From contig NZ_LR733413.1 of the NCBI RefSeq assembly GCF_902506345.1, positions 440,531 through 504,530 on the forward strand: a stretch of DNA of 64,000 nt, in the 5' to 3' direction. This stretch comes from Flavobacterium sp. 9R. Its GTDB lineage: Bacteria; Bacteroidota; Bacteroidia; Flavobacteriales; Flavobacteriaceae. Positions 35,775 to 45,248 of this stretch are shown here, piece by piece. The notes beneath the pieces were generated by a model. The model was not told the origin of the DNA. It saw nothing but the letters and a program-made list of their open reading frames with translations, and did not search any database. Position numbers and translations under genes: made by a program. The stretch's first letter is position 1, and each line of letters starts with the position of its first letter.

Positions 35775-36938
35775 ATGAAGAGAACACTACTTGTCTTTTT
35801 ATTACTAGTTAGTTCAAGTGTTCTAGCTCAAAAAATAGAAAGAACTTTGATTATTAAGGATATGGATACGCAACTTCCTATAGAAGATGTGACTGTTTTA
35901 GTGGCTAAAACGAAACAAATTCTTCTAAGCAATAAGGAAGGGGAAGTTAGTTTTATTGTAAACGGAAATTCTAATTATCAATTATCGCATCCTTCTTATG
36001 TAAGCATTACGGTTCGACCTGCAACTCTAAAACAAAAAGGGAATATCATTTATTTGAAAAGTAGTTTGAATAAGTTAGATGAATTGGTAGTTACCCGTCA
36101 GCATCCACAAAAAATTTTAAAATCATTAGTTGCAAATTCTATCAAAAAATTCAATGTTCCAGCACGTTTAAAGGTGTATTGTAGAGAGTTTTTTAAACTT
36201 AATGGTGTGTATTCCTATTACACTGATGGATTGTTGAATTTTCAAATTGTGGGGGATAAAAAAAAATTAAATTCGACCATTCTTGTTGAGCAAAACCGCT
36301 CTTTCGGTGTCGTTGAAGATGAAGTGAGCGCTGATTTGTTGGGATACAACTTAAATGATATAATGGAAAATTATTATACATTTAAGTATCTTGCTCCTCT
36401 TTTGGATCCTAAAGCAAAAGATAATTATTATTTCTTGGTGCGTTCTTATTCTGAAAACGATGCTTATTATGTTTTGACAGCAACTCCACTAGATAACTCC
36501 AAAGGTTTATTAGATGAGTTTAAGATTATTTATGATAATCAGAAAAACTTAATAATCGAGGTAAGCTCTAAAATTTCAGAAATTAGTTTGGCTAGAAATC
36601 CAGGAAAAACTGGAAAAGGCGACAAGAACATCTATATGTCTAATGTAAAAACTACTTATAGAGTTGAAGAGGCTAATTATTTCCTAGTAAGTTCAAAGGA
36701 AGAAATTGGTTTTGAGAAAATGTATAAAAAGGAAACTAAGAATATAGAAGTTAGAAATTATTTAGTAACTACTAATTTTAGTAATCAAAATTATACTTAT
36801 AGAGAACCTCAAGTATTTAAAGACAAAAGCTTGATTAATAAAGGGAATAGTATTCTAACTAATTATTGGGATTTCTCTGGTTTAGCAGCTACTGATGAGG
36901 AACAGCGAATCATTTCGATAATTGAGAAAAAAATGTAA
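35775..36938 (+). CDS. Secreted carboxypeptidase-regulatory-like domain protein
   Basis: The 387-residue protein has a signal peptide (ends VLAQK), an N-terminal CarboxypepD_reg-like beta domain (about 22-95), and then a long region with LDELVVTR, like the plug entry of TonB-dependent receptors but with no barrel. The rest matches a lineage-specific periplasmic or outer-membrane-associated family. The 237 bp before it hold no gene or full promoter that I can see. Function unknown. Confidence 0.8.
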   Translation: MKRTLLVFLLLVSSSVLAQKIERTLIIKDMDTQLPIEDVTVLVAKTKQILLSNKEGEVSFIVNGNSNYQLSHPSYVSITVRPATLKQKGNIIYLKSSLNKLDELVVTRQHPQKILKSLVANSIKKFNVPARLKVYCREFFKLNGVYSYYTDGLLNFQIVGDKKKLNSTILVEQNRSFGVVEDEVSADLLGYNLNDIMENYYTFKYLAPLLDPKAKDNYYFLVRSYSENDAYYVLTATPLDNSKGLLDEFKIIYDNQKNLIIEVSSKISEISLARNPGKTGKGDKNIYMSNVKTTYRVEEANYFLVSSKEEIGFEKMYKKETKNIEVRNYLVTTNFSNQNYTYREPQVFKDKSLINKGNSILTNYWDFSGLAATDEEQRIISIIEKKM

Positions 36939-36955
36939 AACTCATTGTTTTAAAA

Positions 36956-37702
36956 CTACTTTTTTTTCTTTTTTGCAACAATAACATAGGTGTCAAATGC
37001 ATAAGTTTTTCTGTCTATTACTTCAAGAATTTCAAATCCTTTCATAAAAAGGAAAAGTTCAATTTCATTTAAAGTAAAAACTCTAACCGTAGAAAAATCT
37101 TCTGCTATCACCTCTTTTTCGTTATCTTGGATAGTGTAATAAGTAGCAGTCCATTCCATCAAAAAATTATCCGCCGTGGTAAGTTTCCAATTACTGTCTC
37201 TGTAATGCAGGATTCCTTCACAATTCGCTTTATGAATGATGCTTTTGTTGTTTTCACAATAAGGAATATACCTATTTGCATCAATAAAGTCAAACACAAA
37301 TACACCTTCGTTATTAAGATTTTGGTGAACCGAGTCAAAGCAATAATAGACGTCTTCATTAGAAATTAAATAGCTAGTAGAGCGACCAGTGATGAGGATG
37401 GAATCAACTGGATTTTCTAATGTAAACTCTCTCATGTCGCCATGAATAAACGTACTTTTCGAAGTTCTTTTTTTGGCAATTGCAATCATATCCTCACTTG
37501 CGTCAAGCCCCAAATACTTTTGATTGTTTTGAAAAAAACGAAGTGCTAAGTTTCCTGTGCCACTACCAATTTCTAGAGTTGATTGACTTTCGTATTTCTG
37601 AATAATAGTATTGTAGAAGTCATATTCTTCGTTATAATCAATGAAAGTTTGATACATAGCATCGTATACACTAGCCATTTTATCTGTAAATAATGTATTC
37701 AT
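36956..37702 (-). CDS. Class I SAM-dependent methyltransferase
   Basis: The 248-residue protein has motif I LEIGSGTGNLAL (about 42-53), an acidic motif II end LGLDASEDM and the motif III region SILITGRSTSYL. No substrate-specific motif is recognised. It is monocistronic with its stop 17 bp from the convergent upstream gene's stop. Confidence 0.88.
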   Translation of the reverse strand: MNTLFTDKMASVYDAMYQTFIDYNEEYDFYNTIIQKYESQSTLEIGSGTGNLALRFFQNNQKYLGLDASEDMIAIAKKRTSKSTFIHGDMREFTLENPVDSILITGRSTSYLISNEDVYYCFDSVHQNLNNEGVFVFDFIDANRYIPYCENNKSIIHKANCEGILHYRDSNWKLTTADNFLMEWTATYYTIQDNEKEVIAEDFSTVRVFTLNEIELFLFMKGFEILEVIDRKTYAFDTYVIVAKKKKK

Positions 37703-37839
37703 ACTTGATAGATTAAAAACCGTAAATAATTGACTCTAAATTACTAACAAAAATAGTATTTTAAATGGTTTAATTTTTTTTATGCAAACAATAATGGTAT
37801 TTCAACAGTAAAATATTTTTTTAAATGCAAGTTAGAATT

Positions 37840-37857
37840 ATTATGCGCTAGCATAAT
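37840..37857. promoter_or_regulatory. Short inverted repeat, possible operator
   Basis: ATTATGC and GCATAAT flank GCTA. It lies between the methyltransferase start and the redox group's terminator. No regulator can be assigned. Confidence 0.3.
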
Positions 37858-37877
37858 CGGTGAAGAAAGATATAATA

Positions 37878-37916
37878 AAAAAAGCCTGCAAAAACTTTGT
37901 CTTTGCAGGCTTTTTA
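37878..37916 (-). terminator. Terminator of the redox gene group
   Basis: AAAAAGCCTGCAAA pairs with TTTGCAGGCTTTTT (9-nt loop), with a T run on the minus strand. Confidence 0.8.
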
Positions 37917-37933
37917 TGTTTTAGAAACAGAAC

Positions 37934-38191
37934 CTATTTATCAATTGAACCCAAAACACGCTTCATAAACGTGTTCAAAGCTTCTTTCTTATCAGTACCC
38001 GTTTTTACCATTTTATGTACTTCCAAAGCACCATACATATTCGAAATCAATTCGCCTATCACATCCAACTCTTCGTCTTTCAAAGAAGGAACTTCGGTAA
38101 GTGCTTCTAAAACTTCTATAGTTTCAATGATGTAATCTTGATCGTTTTCTTCTATAAATTGAGTCAGGTGTTTGATAACAGGTAATTTCAT
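37934..38191 (-). CDS. DUF6952-like small protein
   Basis: The 85-residue acidic helical protein begins MKLPVIKHLTQFIEEND. From memory this matches small proteins (DUF6952) that sit next to thioredoxin and peroxiredoxin genes in Bacteroidota, and here it lies 54 bp downstream of the thioredoxin gene. It has no cysteine. A role in the peroxide-reducing group is inferred from position only. Confidence 0.8.
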   Translation of the reverse strand: MKLPVIKHLTQFIEENDQDYIIETIEVLEALTEVPSLKDEELDVIGELISNMYGALEVHKMVKTGTDKKEALNTFMKRVLGSIDK

Positions 38192-38245
38192 TGGAATAAA
38201 TGTATAAAGATTGGAAATAATTGTAAGGAGGAGTAATTCGTTTTT

Positions 38246-38554
38246 TTAAGCGATTTCTTTTACTAAATCGGCTAAAACTTCTGCTTTATTAGTCTGTGTT
38301 TCGTTAACTAATTTTCCTCCAACAAACGTTGCAAAAGTAGGTAAGTTACTCACATTGGCTAACTTTCTAGATTCAGGTGAATTTTCAGCATCCACCAAAA
38401 CAAACGTTAGATTTTCGTTTTCAGTGGCCATTTTTTTGAATTTTGGCTTCATAATTCTGCAATTACCACACCAAGAAGCCGAGTATTGAACCACTACTTT
38501 TTCGTTTTGTGCTACCAAAGCACCTAACGTATCTTCGTTTAATTCGATTAACAT
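38246..38554 (-). CDS. Thioredoxin-family protein, CGNC active site
   Basis: The 102-residue thioredoxin-fold protein has active site WCGNC (Cys29, Cys32) in place of the usual CGPC, and a cis-Pro in SNLPTF. It has no signal peptide. It lies between a DUF6952-like gene and a 2-Cys peroxiredoxin gene, so it is the likely dedicated reductant of that peroxiredoxin. The Asn in the active site should shift its redox potential; this is an inference. Confidence 0.9.
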   Translation of the reverse strand: MLIELNEDTLGALVAQNEKVVVQYSASWCGNCRIMKPKFKKMATENENLTFVLVDAENSPESRKLANVSNLPTFATFVGGKLVNETQTNKAEVLADLVKEIA

Positions 38555-38586
38555 AATTTAAATTTTAAAATTCAATTTTTAAAATC

Positions 38587-38635
38587 CCAAATTCCAATTT
38601 TTGATAGTGCTAAAACGAACTACATTGGAATTTGG
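38587..38635. repeat. Inverted repeat between peroxiredoxin and thioredoxin genes
   Basis: CCAAATTCCAAT and ATTGGAATTTGG are 12-bp perfect arms around a 25-nt loop. It may attenuate or stabilise the transcript. No long T run follows. Confidence 0.5.
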
Positions 38636-38658
38636 AATTTAAAATTTGGAACTTGTTA

Positions 38659-39297
38659 TTAGTTTAAGCTTAAGTATTCAGCAGTACTTTTTCTATCTGC
38701 ACTCATTGCTTCTTTACCAGCTTCCCAGTTAGCAGGACAAACTTCACCTTTTACTTGAATGTGCGTGTAAGCATCTACCATACGTAAGTATTCGTTTACG
38801 TTACGACCTAATGGCATATCGTTAACACTTTCATGGAAAATTTTTCCAGTTTCGTCAATCAAATAAGTAGCTCTGTACGTTACGTTAGAACCTTCAAGGA
38901 TTACAGAATCGGTTTCTTCGCTGTAGCTAGTAGATTCGATATCCAAAATACCTAAAATGTTAGCCAAGTTTCTGTTAGTATCAGCCAAGATTGGGTAAGT
39001 TACTCCCTCGATGCCACCATTGTTTTTTGGTGTGTTCAACCAAGCAAAGTGTACTTCGTTAGTATCGCAAGAAGCACCAATTACAATTGTATTTCTTTTT
39101 TCAAATTCTGGTAAAGCGGCTTGAAAAGCGTGTAATTCTGTTGGACATACAAAAGTGAAATCTTTTGGGTACCAGAACAACAATACTTTTTTGTTGTTGT
39201 TTACAGCTTCTTCAAAAATGTTGATTTTCAAATTGTCTCCCATTTCAGAGATAGCATCAACCGCAATACTTGGAAATTTTTTACCTACTAATGACAT
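38659..39297 (-). CDS. Typical 2-Cys peroxiredoxin (AhpC/Prx1 type)
   Basis: The 212-residue protein has peroxidatic Cys51 in FTFVCPTEL and resolving Cys187 in GEVCPANW, the two-Cys layout of AhpC/Prx1. It reduces hydrogen peroxide and organic hydroperoxides. A full housekeeping promoter lies 39 bp upstream, and thioredoxin and the DUF6952-like gene follow on the same strand. Confidence 0.94.
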   Translation of the reverse strand: MSLVGKKFPSIAVDAISEMGDNLKINIFEEAVNNNKKVLLFWYPKDFTFVCPTELHAFQAALPEFEKRNTIVIGASCDTNEVHFAWLNTPKNNGGIEGVTYPILADTNRNLANILGILDIESTSYSEETDSVILEGSNVTYRATYLIDETGKIFHESVNDMPLGRNVNEYLRMVDAYTHIQVKGEVCPANWEAGKEAMSADRKSTAEYLSLN

Positions 39298-39335
39298 AAT
39301 GATTATGATTTAAAATTTTGTTTATTTCTGTTTGG

Positions 39336-39368
39336 CAAAGGTAATTAGTAAGTGTCCGAGTTGCTCAA
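39336..39368 (-). promoter_or_regulatory. Housekeeping promoter of the peroxiredoxin gene
   Basis: On the minus strand TTG (39368-39366) is followed after 22 nt by TACCTTTG (39343-39336), matching the Bacteroidota consensus. Leader about 32 nt. Confidence 0.75.
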
Positions 39369-39502
39369 AGTTTTAATTATAATTAACTATAATCGAATAG
39401 GAGTTGCTTATTTTGTAAAAAAATAACAGTTTTTAACGAAAACGTTGTAGATAATTTAAAATATTGATAACTAGTGGTTTGTAGGTCTATTTTGGCTAAT
39501 TT

Positions 39503-39608
39503 TTAGGAGCAGGAAACTTTAGGCTTTTATGGAAACAAAGTCCCGCTCTCCGCTATATCTTGCTTGCCGAACCCCGGCAATCAAGGATGCCGCTCCCATC
39601 GGGGCTAA
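39503..39608 (+). repeat. Dispersed intergenic element, copy C
   Basis: The left end TAGGAGC is separated by about 30 bp of extra sequence from TCCCGCTCTCCGCTATATC, then comes a hairpin (CTTGCTTGCCG against CGGCAATCAAG) and GGATGCCGCTCCCATCGGGG. Confidence 0.8.
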
Positions 39609-39642
39609 AAAGCAGCAATGGGCTTTCTTGTGAGCATCAGTC

Positions 39643-39673
39643 AAAAAAAAACGATAGCTTACCACTATCGTTT
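39643..39673 (-). terminator. Terminator after the nagZ-like gene
   Basis: AAACGATAG pairs with CTATCGTTT (7-nt loop), followed by a T run on the minus strand. Confidence 0.75.
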
Positions 39674-39693
39674 CTATATTTCTTTACATTTAG

Positions 39694-41289
39694 TTATTTC
39701 AAAAGTAAAGTCACGGGCAAAGTTCCTTCGTATGCTTGGTTCAATACTATTTTTTGTGCCGCTACTTCTTGAAATTCAATAAGGTCTTGATAGGCTACGA
39801 CAACAATTTTGGCTGCCATAATATTCGGAAGCACTTGTAGCGCATACGGATTCCCAAACAAATGCAAGACCACTTTTTTAGTCAACACCACTTCACTTAG
39901 CCAAGTAATAATTGCATCTTCAATTTCAAAATTGGCTAAAGGTTTGGCTTTTGGCACAAATAAAGCAATCATCAAAGTGTCATATTTGTCTATTGCTTGT
40001 AGTTTTTCCTCCAGATTTTCCTCTCCCAATGTAATCGAAAAAGAATCTCCCTGAATCGTATTTTCTAATCCTTCAAAGAACGGATTGTCACTCTCTCTAT
40101 ACACACTCACTTTTGCTATCCGTCCACCATTGTTGATAAAATCAGTTATAGATGAGTTGCTGTCTTTTTTTACTAATGTGATGGCTTTTTCAGCACATTT
40201 TTGGTTGATTACAGCTGTAGAATTCCAGTCTAAATCAGTTTCTTCAAATTTGCTATCGGTAATCAATCCAGCTTGTACTTTGCATTTCCAAATACGTTCA
40301 AAACTGGCTTCAATCCTTGCGATGTTAGCTCTTTTTAAAATTTCCTGAATCCCTTCGGGTACATTTTCTGCAAAACACAACACATCGTTTCCAGCATTAA
40401 ACGCTTCCCATTCTAAAATCCCTTTAGTTGGGTATAGTTTGGAAACACTATGCATATTCAATGCATCCGAAATCACCAAACCATCGTATTCCAATCGTTC
40501 TCTAAGTAAACCTTCAATCACTGCTTTAGAAAGTGTAGCCGAAGTATTTGCTCCATTGTTAAGAGCAGGAACCGCCAAATGCCCAATCATTATGGAGTCG
40601 ACTTTGTTTTCAATTCCTTTAATGAAAGGAACTAATTCATTCGACAGTAATTCGTCTAAGGTCTCATTCAGAACGGGTAATCCCAAATGGGAATCGACAT
40701 TGGTATTGCCGTGACCTGGGAAGTGTTTTAAGCAACCCAAAATCCCAGCAACTGTCATTCCTTTCAAATATTCTAAAGCAAAGGTGCCGACTTTGTTTTT
40801 GTCTTCTCCAAAAGAACGATACCCAATTACAGGATTGTTTGGGTCGGTATTTATGTCCGCCAAAGGAGCTAAGTTGTAATGAATACCAGCCGATTTTAAG
40901 TCCTTTCCAATTTGTTTTCCTATTTCATAGACCAATTCTTTATCTGCTACAGGAACAGCTCCAAGTGTAATGGCATAAGGATATTGAGGTGTTTTTTCAA
41001 CGCGCATTGCCAAGCCCCATTCTGCATCTATACTCATTAAAAGCGGTGTTTTTGCAGCTTTTTGGTAACGTATAATTAAGGCTTTTAATCGTTCGTAACT
41101 CTCATCATTGAATTCAATTTTTTTGTTGCCTTCATAATTGGTAGCCGCACTAGCTCGACTGTGAAAAAAGGTTAAGCCGCCAATATTGTATTCACGAATT
41201 AAATGCTCTGTTGCCTGAATGTTTTCCTCGCTGTCGTTAATAAATACGGCGGGAAAAAAGAATTGTCCTATTTTTTGTTCGGTTGTCAT
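39694..41289 (-). CDS. nagZ: GH3 beta-N-acetylglucosaminidase, NagZ-like
   Basis: The 531-residue protein has the NagZ signature KHFPGHGNTNVDSH, with the catalytic His/Asp dyad of that branch, and the nucleophile Asp in LVISDALNM. It has a GH3 barrel (1-345) and an extra C-terminal domain (about 370-531) absent from short NagZ. No signal peptide, so it likely acts in the cytoplasm on GlcNAc-anhydroMurNAc peptides imported by AmpG, encoded two genes upstream. Confidence 0.88.
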   Translation of the reverse strand: MTTEQKIGQFFFPAVFINDSEENIQATEHLIREYNIGGLTFFHSRASAATNYEGNKKIEFNDESYERLKALIIRYQKAAKTPLLMSIDAEWGLAMRVEKTPQYPYAITLGAVPVADKELVYEIGKQIGKDLKSAGIHYNLAPLADINTDPNNPVIGYRSFGEDKNKVGTFALEYLKGMTVAGILGCLKHFPGHGNTNVDSHLGLPVLNETLDELLSNELVPFIKGIENKVDSIMIGHLAVPALNNGANTSATLSKAVIEGLLRERLEYDGLVISDALNMHSVSKLYPTKGILEWEAFNAGNDVLCFAENVPEGIQEILKRANIARIEASFERIWKCKVQAGLITDSKFEETDLDWNSTAVINQKCAEKAITLVKKDSNSSITDFINNGGRIAKVSVYRESDNPFFEGLENTIQGDSFSITLGEENLEEKLQAIDKYDTLMIALFVPKAKPLANFEIEDAIITWLSEVVLTKKVVLHLFGNPYALQVLPNIMAAKIVVVAYQDLIEFQEVAAQKIVLNQAYEGTLPVTLLLK

Positions 41290-41352
41290 TGTTTATACTT
41301 TATAGCATAGGCCATATAAATGAATTGTATGTTGAGGGGTAAAAAAAAAATT

Positions 41353-42162
41353 TTACTTAGTTTTATTGGATAATGCCTTTGAATTTACAAGAGATTTCAT
41401 TTGTATAATGGCTATTTCATTCAATTTTATTAATCTTTCTTGCTGATTATTTTTTTGTGATATTAGCATTGCGTTAATACTTTCAAGATTAGATAGAACA
41501 ACAAGTTGTTCAATTGTTGCTGTATCTCTTATGTTACCTTTTTCATTTTGATTTTCGCTACGCCATTCCTTGGCAGTCTTACCAAAAAGAGCCACATTTA
41601 AAATGTCAGCTTCATCAGCATAAATTAATTTTTTTTGATGAGGAGTTAAGCTTTTTGGAACTAAATTTTCCTTTATGGCATCTGTATGAATTCTATAATT
41701 TATTTTAGAAATAGTTCTTTGTAAATTCCATTCAAGTTTATTTAGGCTGTTCTCTTCTGATTTTAATCTTTGGAATTCTTTAACCAAATAAATTTTGAAT
41801 TCTGGACTTATCCACATTCCAAATTCAAAAGCTATATCTTGATGAGCATAAGTACCACCGTATCTCCCAGAGGTAGCTTTAATGCCAATTGCATTAGTTT
41901 TTTCTACCCATTCTTTTACACTTAATTTGTAGTTATTTAAGCCTGCTTGACTTTTAATTATGGCGAATTCGCCATAATTAAAATTTGAATTATGAATTCG
42001 CTCCCAAATACCTAAATATTCTATAGTATTTCTGTTTCTTAACCAATCCGATATAAAAAAATCTCCATCTTTAGCTTTCAACATATCAGTGATAGAAATA
42101 TAATCTTGATTATTGGATTGAATTATTGTTATCTCTTTTCCTTGTACGTTTAATTTTGCCAT
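41353..42162 (-). CDS. KilA-N domain protein
   Basis: The 269-residue protein has a KilA-N domain (about 15-135), with ISITDMLKAKDGDFFISDWLR and GGTYAHQDIAFEFGMWISPEFK-type patterns, then a helical C-terminal region with coiled-coil character (about 225-269). KilA-N is a DNA-binding module common in phages and mobile DNA. It has no phage neighbours and sits between ampG and nagZ with 55 and 63 bp gaps on the same strand, so it looks like an inserted cargo gene. Function unknown. Confidence 0.85.
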   Translation of the reverse strand: MAKLNVQGKEITIIQSNNQDYISITDMLKAKDGDFFISDWLRNRNTIEYLGIWERIHNSNFNYGEFAIIKSQAGLNNYKLSVKEWVEKTNAIGIKATSGRYGGTYAHQDIAFEFGMWISPEFKIYLVKEFQRLKSEENSLNKLEWNLQRTISKINYRIHTDAIKENLVPKSLTPHQKKLIYADEADILNVALFGKTAKEWRSENQNEKGNIRDTATIEQLVVLSNLESINAMLISQKNNQQERLIKLNEIAIIQMKSLVNSKALSNKTK

Positions 42163-42217
42163 TTAAACTCCAGTTAATTAATTTGTTATAAACTAAATTT
42201 ACTTTTATAGAGTCAAT

Positions 42218-43537
42218 TTAACTTTCTTTTTTTCCAAAATCATAAGGAAAAATCAAAAAGCGAGATAAAATAATCCCCGGAATTGTTGCTAAAAACACCC
42301 AAATAAAGAAGTTACCATAGCCCAAATACTCTTGAATATAACCACTTGCCATTCCGGGAAGCATCATTCCTAAAGCCATAAATCCAGTAGCGATAGAGTA
42401 GTGAGAGGTTTTGGATTCTCCTTCGGCTACGTAAATTAAATACATTAAGAAAGCCGCAAAACCAAAGCCATAACCAAATTGTTCAATCACAACGACCGCA
42501 GTAATGTGTGGATTTAAATTATAATCAAATATAATCTTTAAGAATTCAAAATGTATATTAACTATTTCTGAAGGATGATAATGGGATAAATAAACAAACC
42601 CAATAATTGGCAAATGCATCGTTAAAATCATTGGGAGCATCCATTTTCCTAAACCGTCTCTCGAGATGACGACTCCGCCAATGATTCCGCCAATAACTAG
42701 AGCAGCTACCCCAAAGGTTCCGTAAATAATCCCAACATCTTCGGTACTTAATCCCATTCCGCCTTTGGCTACATCATCAACCAAAAAAGGAGAAAGCATC
42801 TTCATCAATTGTGATTCTCCAAGACGATATACTAATATAAATGTCAGAATCAATCCTATTTGTTTCTTTTGGAAAAAAGTAACAAATACTTCGGTAAAAC
42901 TTCCTTTATGATTGGCATTGCTTTTTATGTATTCCTGTTCAATTTCTGGGTTTGGCGTCATAAAAAAGTTGTAGACCGTGATGAAAATCATAATCAATGC
43001 CACCACGAGCATAGTATAAGACCAAGCTTTGCTTTTGTCTCCGTATTTTTCTTCTAAAAATCCAGCCAAAAGTACAATTAAGCCATTGGCAGTAAGCATA
43101 GATAAACGGTAAAAAGTACTGCGGATCCCTAAGAAAAAAGATTGTTTGTCTTTGGTTAGCGCCAATAAATAGAATCCATCAATAGCTACATCATTTGAAG
43201 CTGAAGCAAAAGCACCCACCCAAAATAAAGCCAAACTCAATACAAAAAAATGTTGCATCGGAATGGTTAATCCAACGATTAAAAAAGCAATCGAAATGAC
43301 CAATTGCATCGCCAAAAACCATTTTCTTTTGGTAGCGTGCAAATCGATAAATGGGCTCCAAAGCGGTTTAATCACCCAAGGCAAGTAGAGTAAACTAGTA
43401 AACATTCCAATATCTTCATTGCTGATGCCTAAATTTTTGTACATCAAAACAGATACAGATATGATTATGGCATACGGAAAACCTGATGCAAAATTCAAAA
43501 GTGGTATCCAATACCAAGGATTTTTTTCTGATTTCAT
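42218..43537 (-). CDS. ampG: AmpG-like MFS muropeptide permease
   Basis: The 439-residue protein has about twelve membrane helices and the AmpG family patterns FASGFPYAII, KPLWSPFIDL, GAFASASNDVAIDGFYL and KTSHYSIATGFMALGMM. AmpG imports anhydro-muropeptides for cell-wall recycling. It starts 21 bp downstream of the GHL10 gene and is grouped with NagZ and, further away, AnmK, which supports the assignment. Confidence 0.9.
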   Translation of the reverse strand: MKSEKNPWYWIPLLNFASGFPYAIIISVSVLMYKNLGISNEDIGMFTSLLYLPWVIKPLWSPFIDLHATKRKWFLAMQLVISIAFLIVGLTIPMQHFFVLSLALFWVGAFASASNDVAIDGFYLLALTKDKQSFFLGIRSTFYRLSMLTANGLIVLLAGFLEEKYGDKSKAWSYTMLVVALIMIFITVYNFFMTPNPEIEQEYIKSNANHKGSFTEVFVTFFQKKQIGLILTFILVYRLGESQLMKMLSPFLVDDVAKGGMGLSTEDVGIIYGTFGVAALVIGGIIGGVVISRDGLGKWMLPMILTMHLPIIGFVYLSHYHPSEIVNIHFEFLKIIFDYNLNPHITAVVVIEQFGYGFGFAAFLMYLIYVAEGESKTSHYSIATGFMALGMMLPGMASGYIQEYLGYGNFFIWVFLATIPGIILSRFLIFPYDFGKKES

Positions 43538-43558
43538 AGAATGGTAGAAATGGTTGGG

Positions 43559-45097
43559 TTAGTCTTCTTTGGGTAAATCAATGATGGTTTCTTTGCTTTC
43601 ATTGCCATAAAAGTCAATGAAAGTAAGAGCAAAAGCTTTGTTTTTGTCTATGTCACTTAGCGGAATGCTAAAATTGATTATTGTTGCTTTTGGGTCGACA
43701 AAATATTTAGTCATAATTTGACTAGCTTCTTGAAGGTCAATTTTAGAGTCTCGTTTGGCACTATACACCACTACATAACGAATTTTGGTATTCAAAGGCA
43801 TTGGTAAAGTAAAAGTGCAATTTACCGAATCAATTTCAATTTTATTAACTACAGGTGTATCTATCACGACGTGTTTTGAATTGGGAACAGGCAACGGAAT
43901 TGCAGGATATTTATACTGATGATTTTGTAGCAATTGTGCGACGTCTTGATGAGTATTGATAAACCATTTAGCGCTATAAAATGCATTTCCTTGTACATTA
44001 GCATAGCTTCTAGTCAAATCAATTTGATTGGGAATTTCGTGAATGTTGTTCCATTTTTTATCCGAATCACCTTTGATTTTGTAGGTGCTGTTTCCCATAT
44101 AGAGATTAACACCATTGGTGTTTTCTGACCACCATTTTAGTAGTTTGGCATAAGAAGCCGTTTTGTGGTCAATGCTCCAATACAATTGAGGCAATAGATA
44201 ATCTATCCATTTATTTTGCATCCAAAGAATAGGGTCGGCATACAAATCATCATAATTGGTTTGTCCTGATTGTGTATCGGAACCTTTAGGGTCCATCGAT
44301 TTATTTCTCCAAACACCAAAAGGGCTAATGCCAAATTGTACCCAAGGTTTGTGATTCTTAATGGCAGAGTGAATGCTTTTTACAAATGTAGTTACATTGT
44401 TTCTACGCCAATCTTCGAGATTCATTCCATTACCGTATTTTTTGAAAGAATCAGCATCGTTAAATTCTTCTCCTTTAATTTTATAAGGATAAAAGTAATC
44501 ATCAAAATGAATGGCATCAATATCATATTTCATTACAACTTCTTCAACCACCTTTACTAAATGATTTTGAACTTCAGGTAATGCTGGGTTATAATACATT
44601 TTCCCACCATAAGTAATCATCCATTGTGGGTACTTAAAAATATCGTGATTAGGGCTAAGTTGCGCTTTATTCAAGTCGAAAGTGGCACGATAGGGATTAA
44701 GCCAAGCGTGGAATTCGAATCCTCTCTTGTGGGCTTCTTCAATCATCCATTCCAAAGCATCGTAATATGGGGTAGGAGCTTTTCCTTCTTTTCCAGTCAA
44801 AAAGCGAGACCAAGGAGCTAATTCTGAAGGATAGAAGGCATCTCCCACGCTTCGAATTTGAACGATAACCGCATTATAGTTGAGTTTTTGATAGGTATCA
44901 AGAATTTGTAAATAATCCGCTTTTTGTTTAGCAACAGAATCATTACTTTTTTTGGGCCAATCAATATTTACGACAGTAGCAATCCAAACACCTCTAAATT
45001 CATTTTTGGGATAATGATCTTTTTTCTGAGCGTTCCCTTTGGTAATGATAGATAGTAATAAAATAAATAGTAGAGGTAATACTTTATTTTTGGTCAT
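43559..45097 (-). CDS. Secreted GHL10 (YngK-type) glycoside hydrolase
   Basis: The 512-residue protein has a signal peptide (ends GNAQ) and the GHL10/DUF187 barrel (about 33-375) with EFRGVWIATVVNIDWP, NAVIVQIRSVGDAFYPS and FHAWLNPYRATF. A C-terminal Fn3-like domain follows (about 415-510). The family cuts peptidoglycan or related glycans; being upstream of ampG suggests it releases muropeptides in the periplasm. Catalytic residues of the family are not securely known to me. Confidence 0.85.
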   Translation of the reverse strand: MTKNKVLPLLFILLLSIITKGNAQKKDHYPKNEFRGVWIATVVNIDWPKKSNDSVAKQKADYLQILDTYQKLNYNAVIVQIRSVGDAFYPSELAPWSRFLTGKEGKAPTPYYDALEWMIEEAHKRGFEFHAWLNPYRATFDLNKAQLSPNHDIFKYPQWMITYGGKMYYNPALPEVQNHLVKVVEEVVMKYDIDAIHFDDYFYPYKIKGEEFNDADSFKKYGNGMNLEDWRRNNVTTFVKSIHSAIKNHKPWVQFGISPFGVWRNKSMDPKGSDTQSGQTNYDDLYADPILWMQNKWIDYLLPQLYWSIDHKTASYAKLLKWWSENTNGVNLYMGNSTYKIKGDSDKKWNNIHEIPNQIDLTRSYANVQGNAFYSAKWFINTHQDVAQLLQNHQYKYPAIPLPVPNSKHVVIDTPVVNKIEIDSVNCTFTLPMPLNTKIRYVVVYSAKRDSKIDLQEASQIMTKYFVDPKATIINFSIPLSDIDKNKAFALTFIDFYGNESKETIIDLPKED

Positions 45098-45248
45098 TAT
45101 GTTTTCGTTTATAATGCATTCAAAAATAGTTTTTTTTACTTTAGAAAAAAGGATTATTATTCAATAAATTCTTTTAAAGGTTGATTGATTAGTTGAAGGG
45201 AAGGCTTTTTGAGAATGATTTTTTTCTATTTTAAGCGAGGTAAGAAAA

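Larger units (their letters stand above)
39298..39693. other. Intergenic region with promoter, dispersed element and terminator
   Basis: The 396-bp region holds the peroxiredoxin promoter (39336-39368), dispersed element copy C (39503-39608) and the nagZ-side terminator (39643-39673). No gene is seen. Confidence 0.7.

Noticed and set aside
35775..36938. TonB-dependent receptor
   Set aside because: Only the N-terminal regulatory-like domain and a short plug-like phrase are present; no barrel and far too short.
39503..39608. Structured non-coding RNA or riboswitch at element copy C
   Set aside because: The same structure recurs at unrelated loci in both orientations, so a dispersed repeat explains it.
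41353..42162. Prophage remnant around the KilA-N gene
   Set aside because: No integrase, capsid, terminase or lysis gene is nearby.
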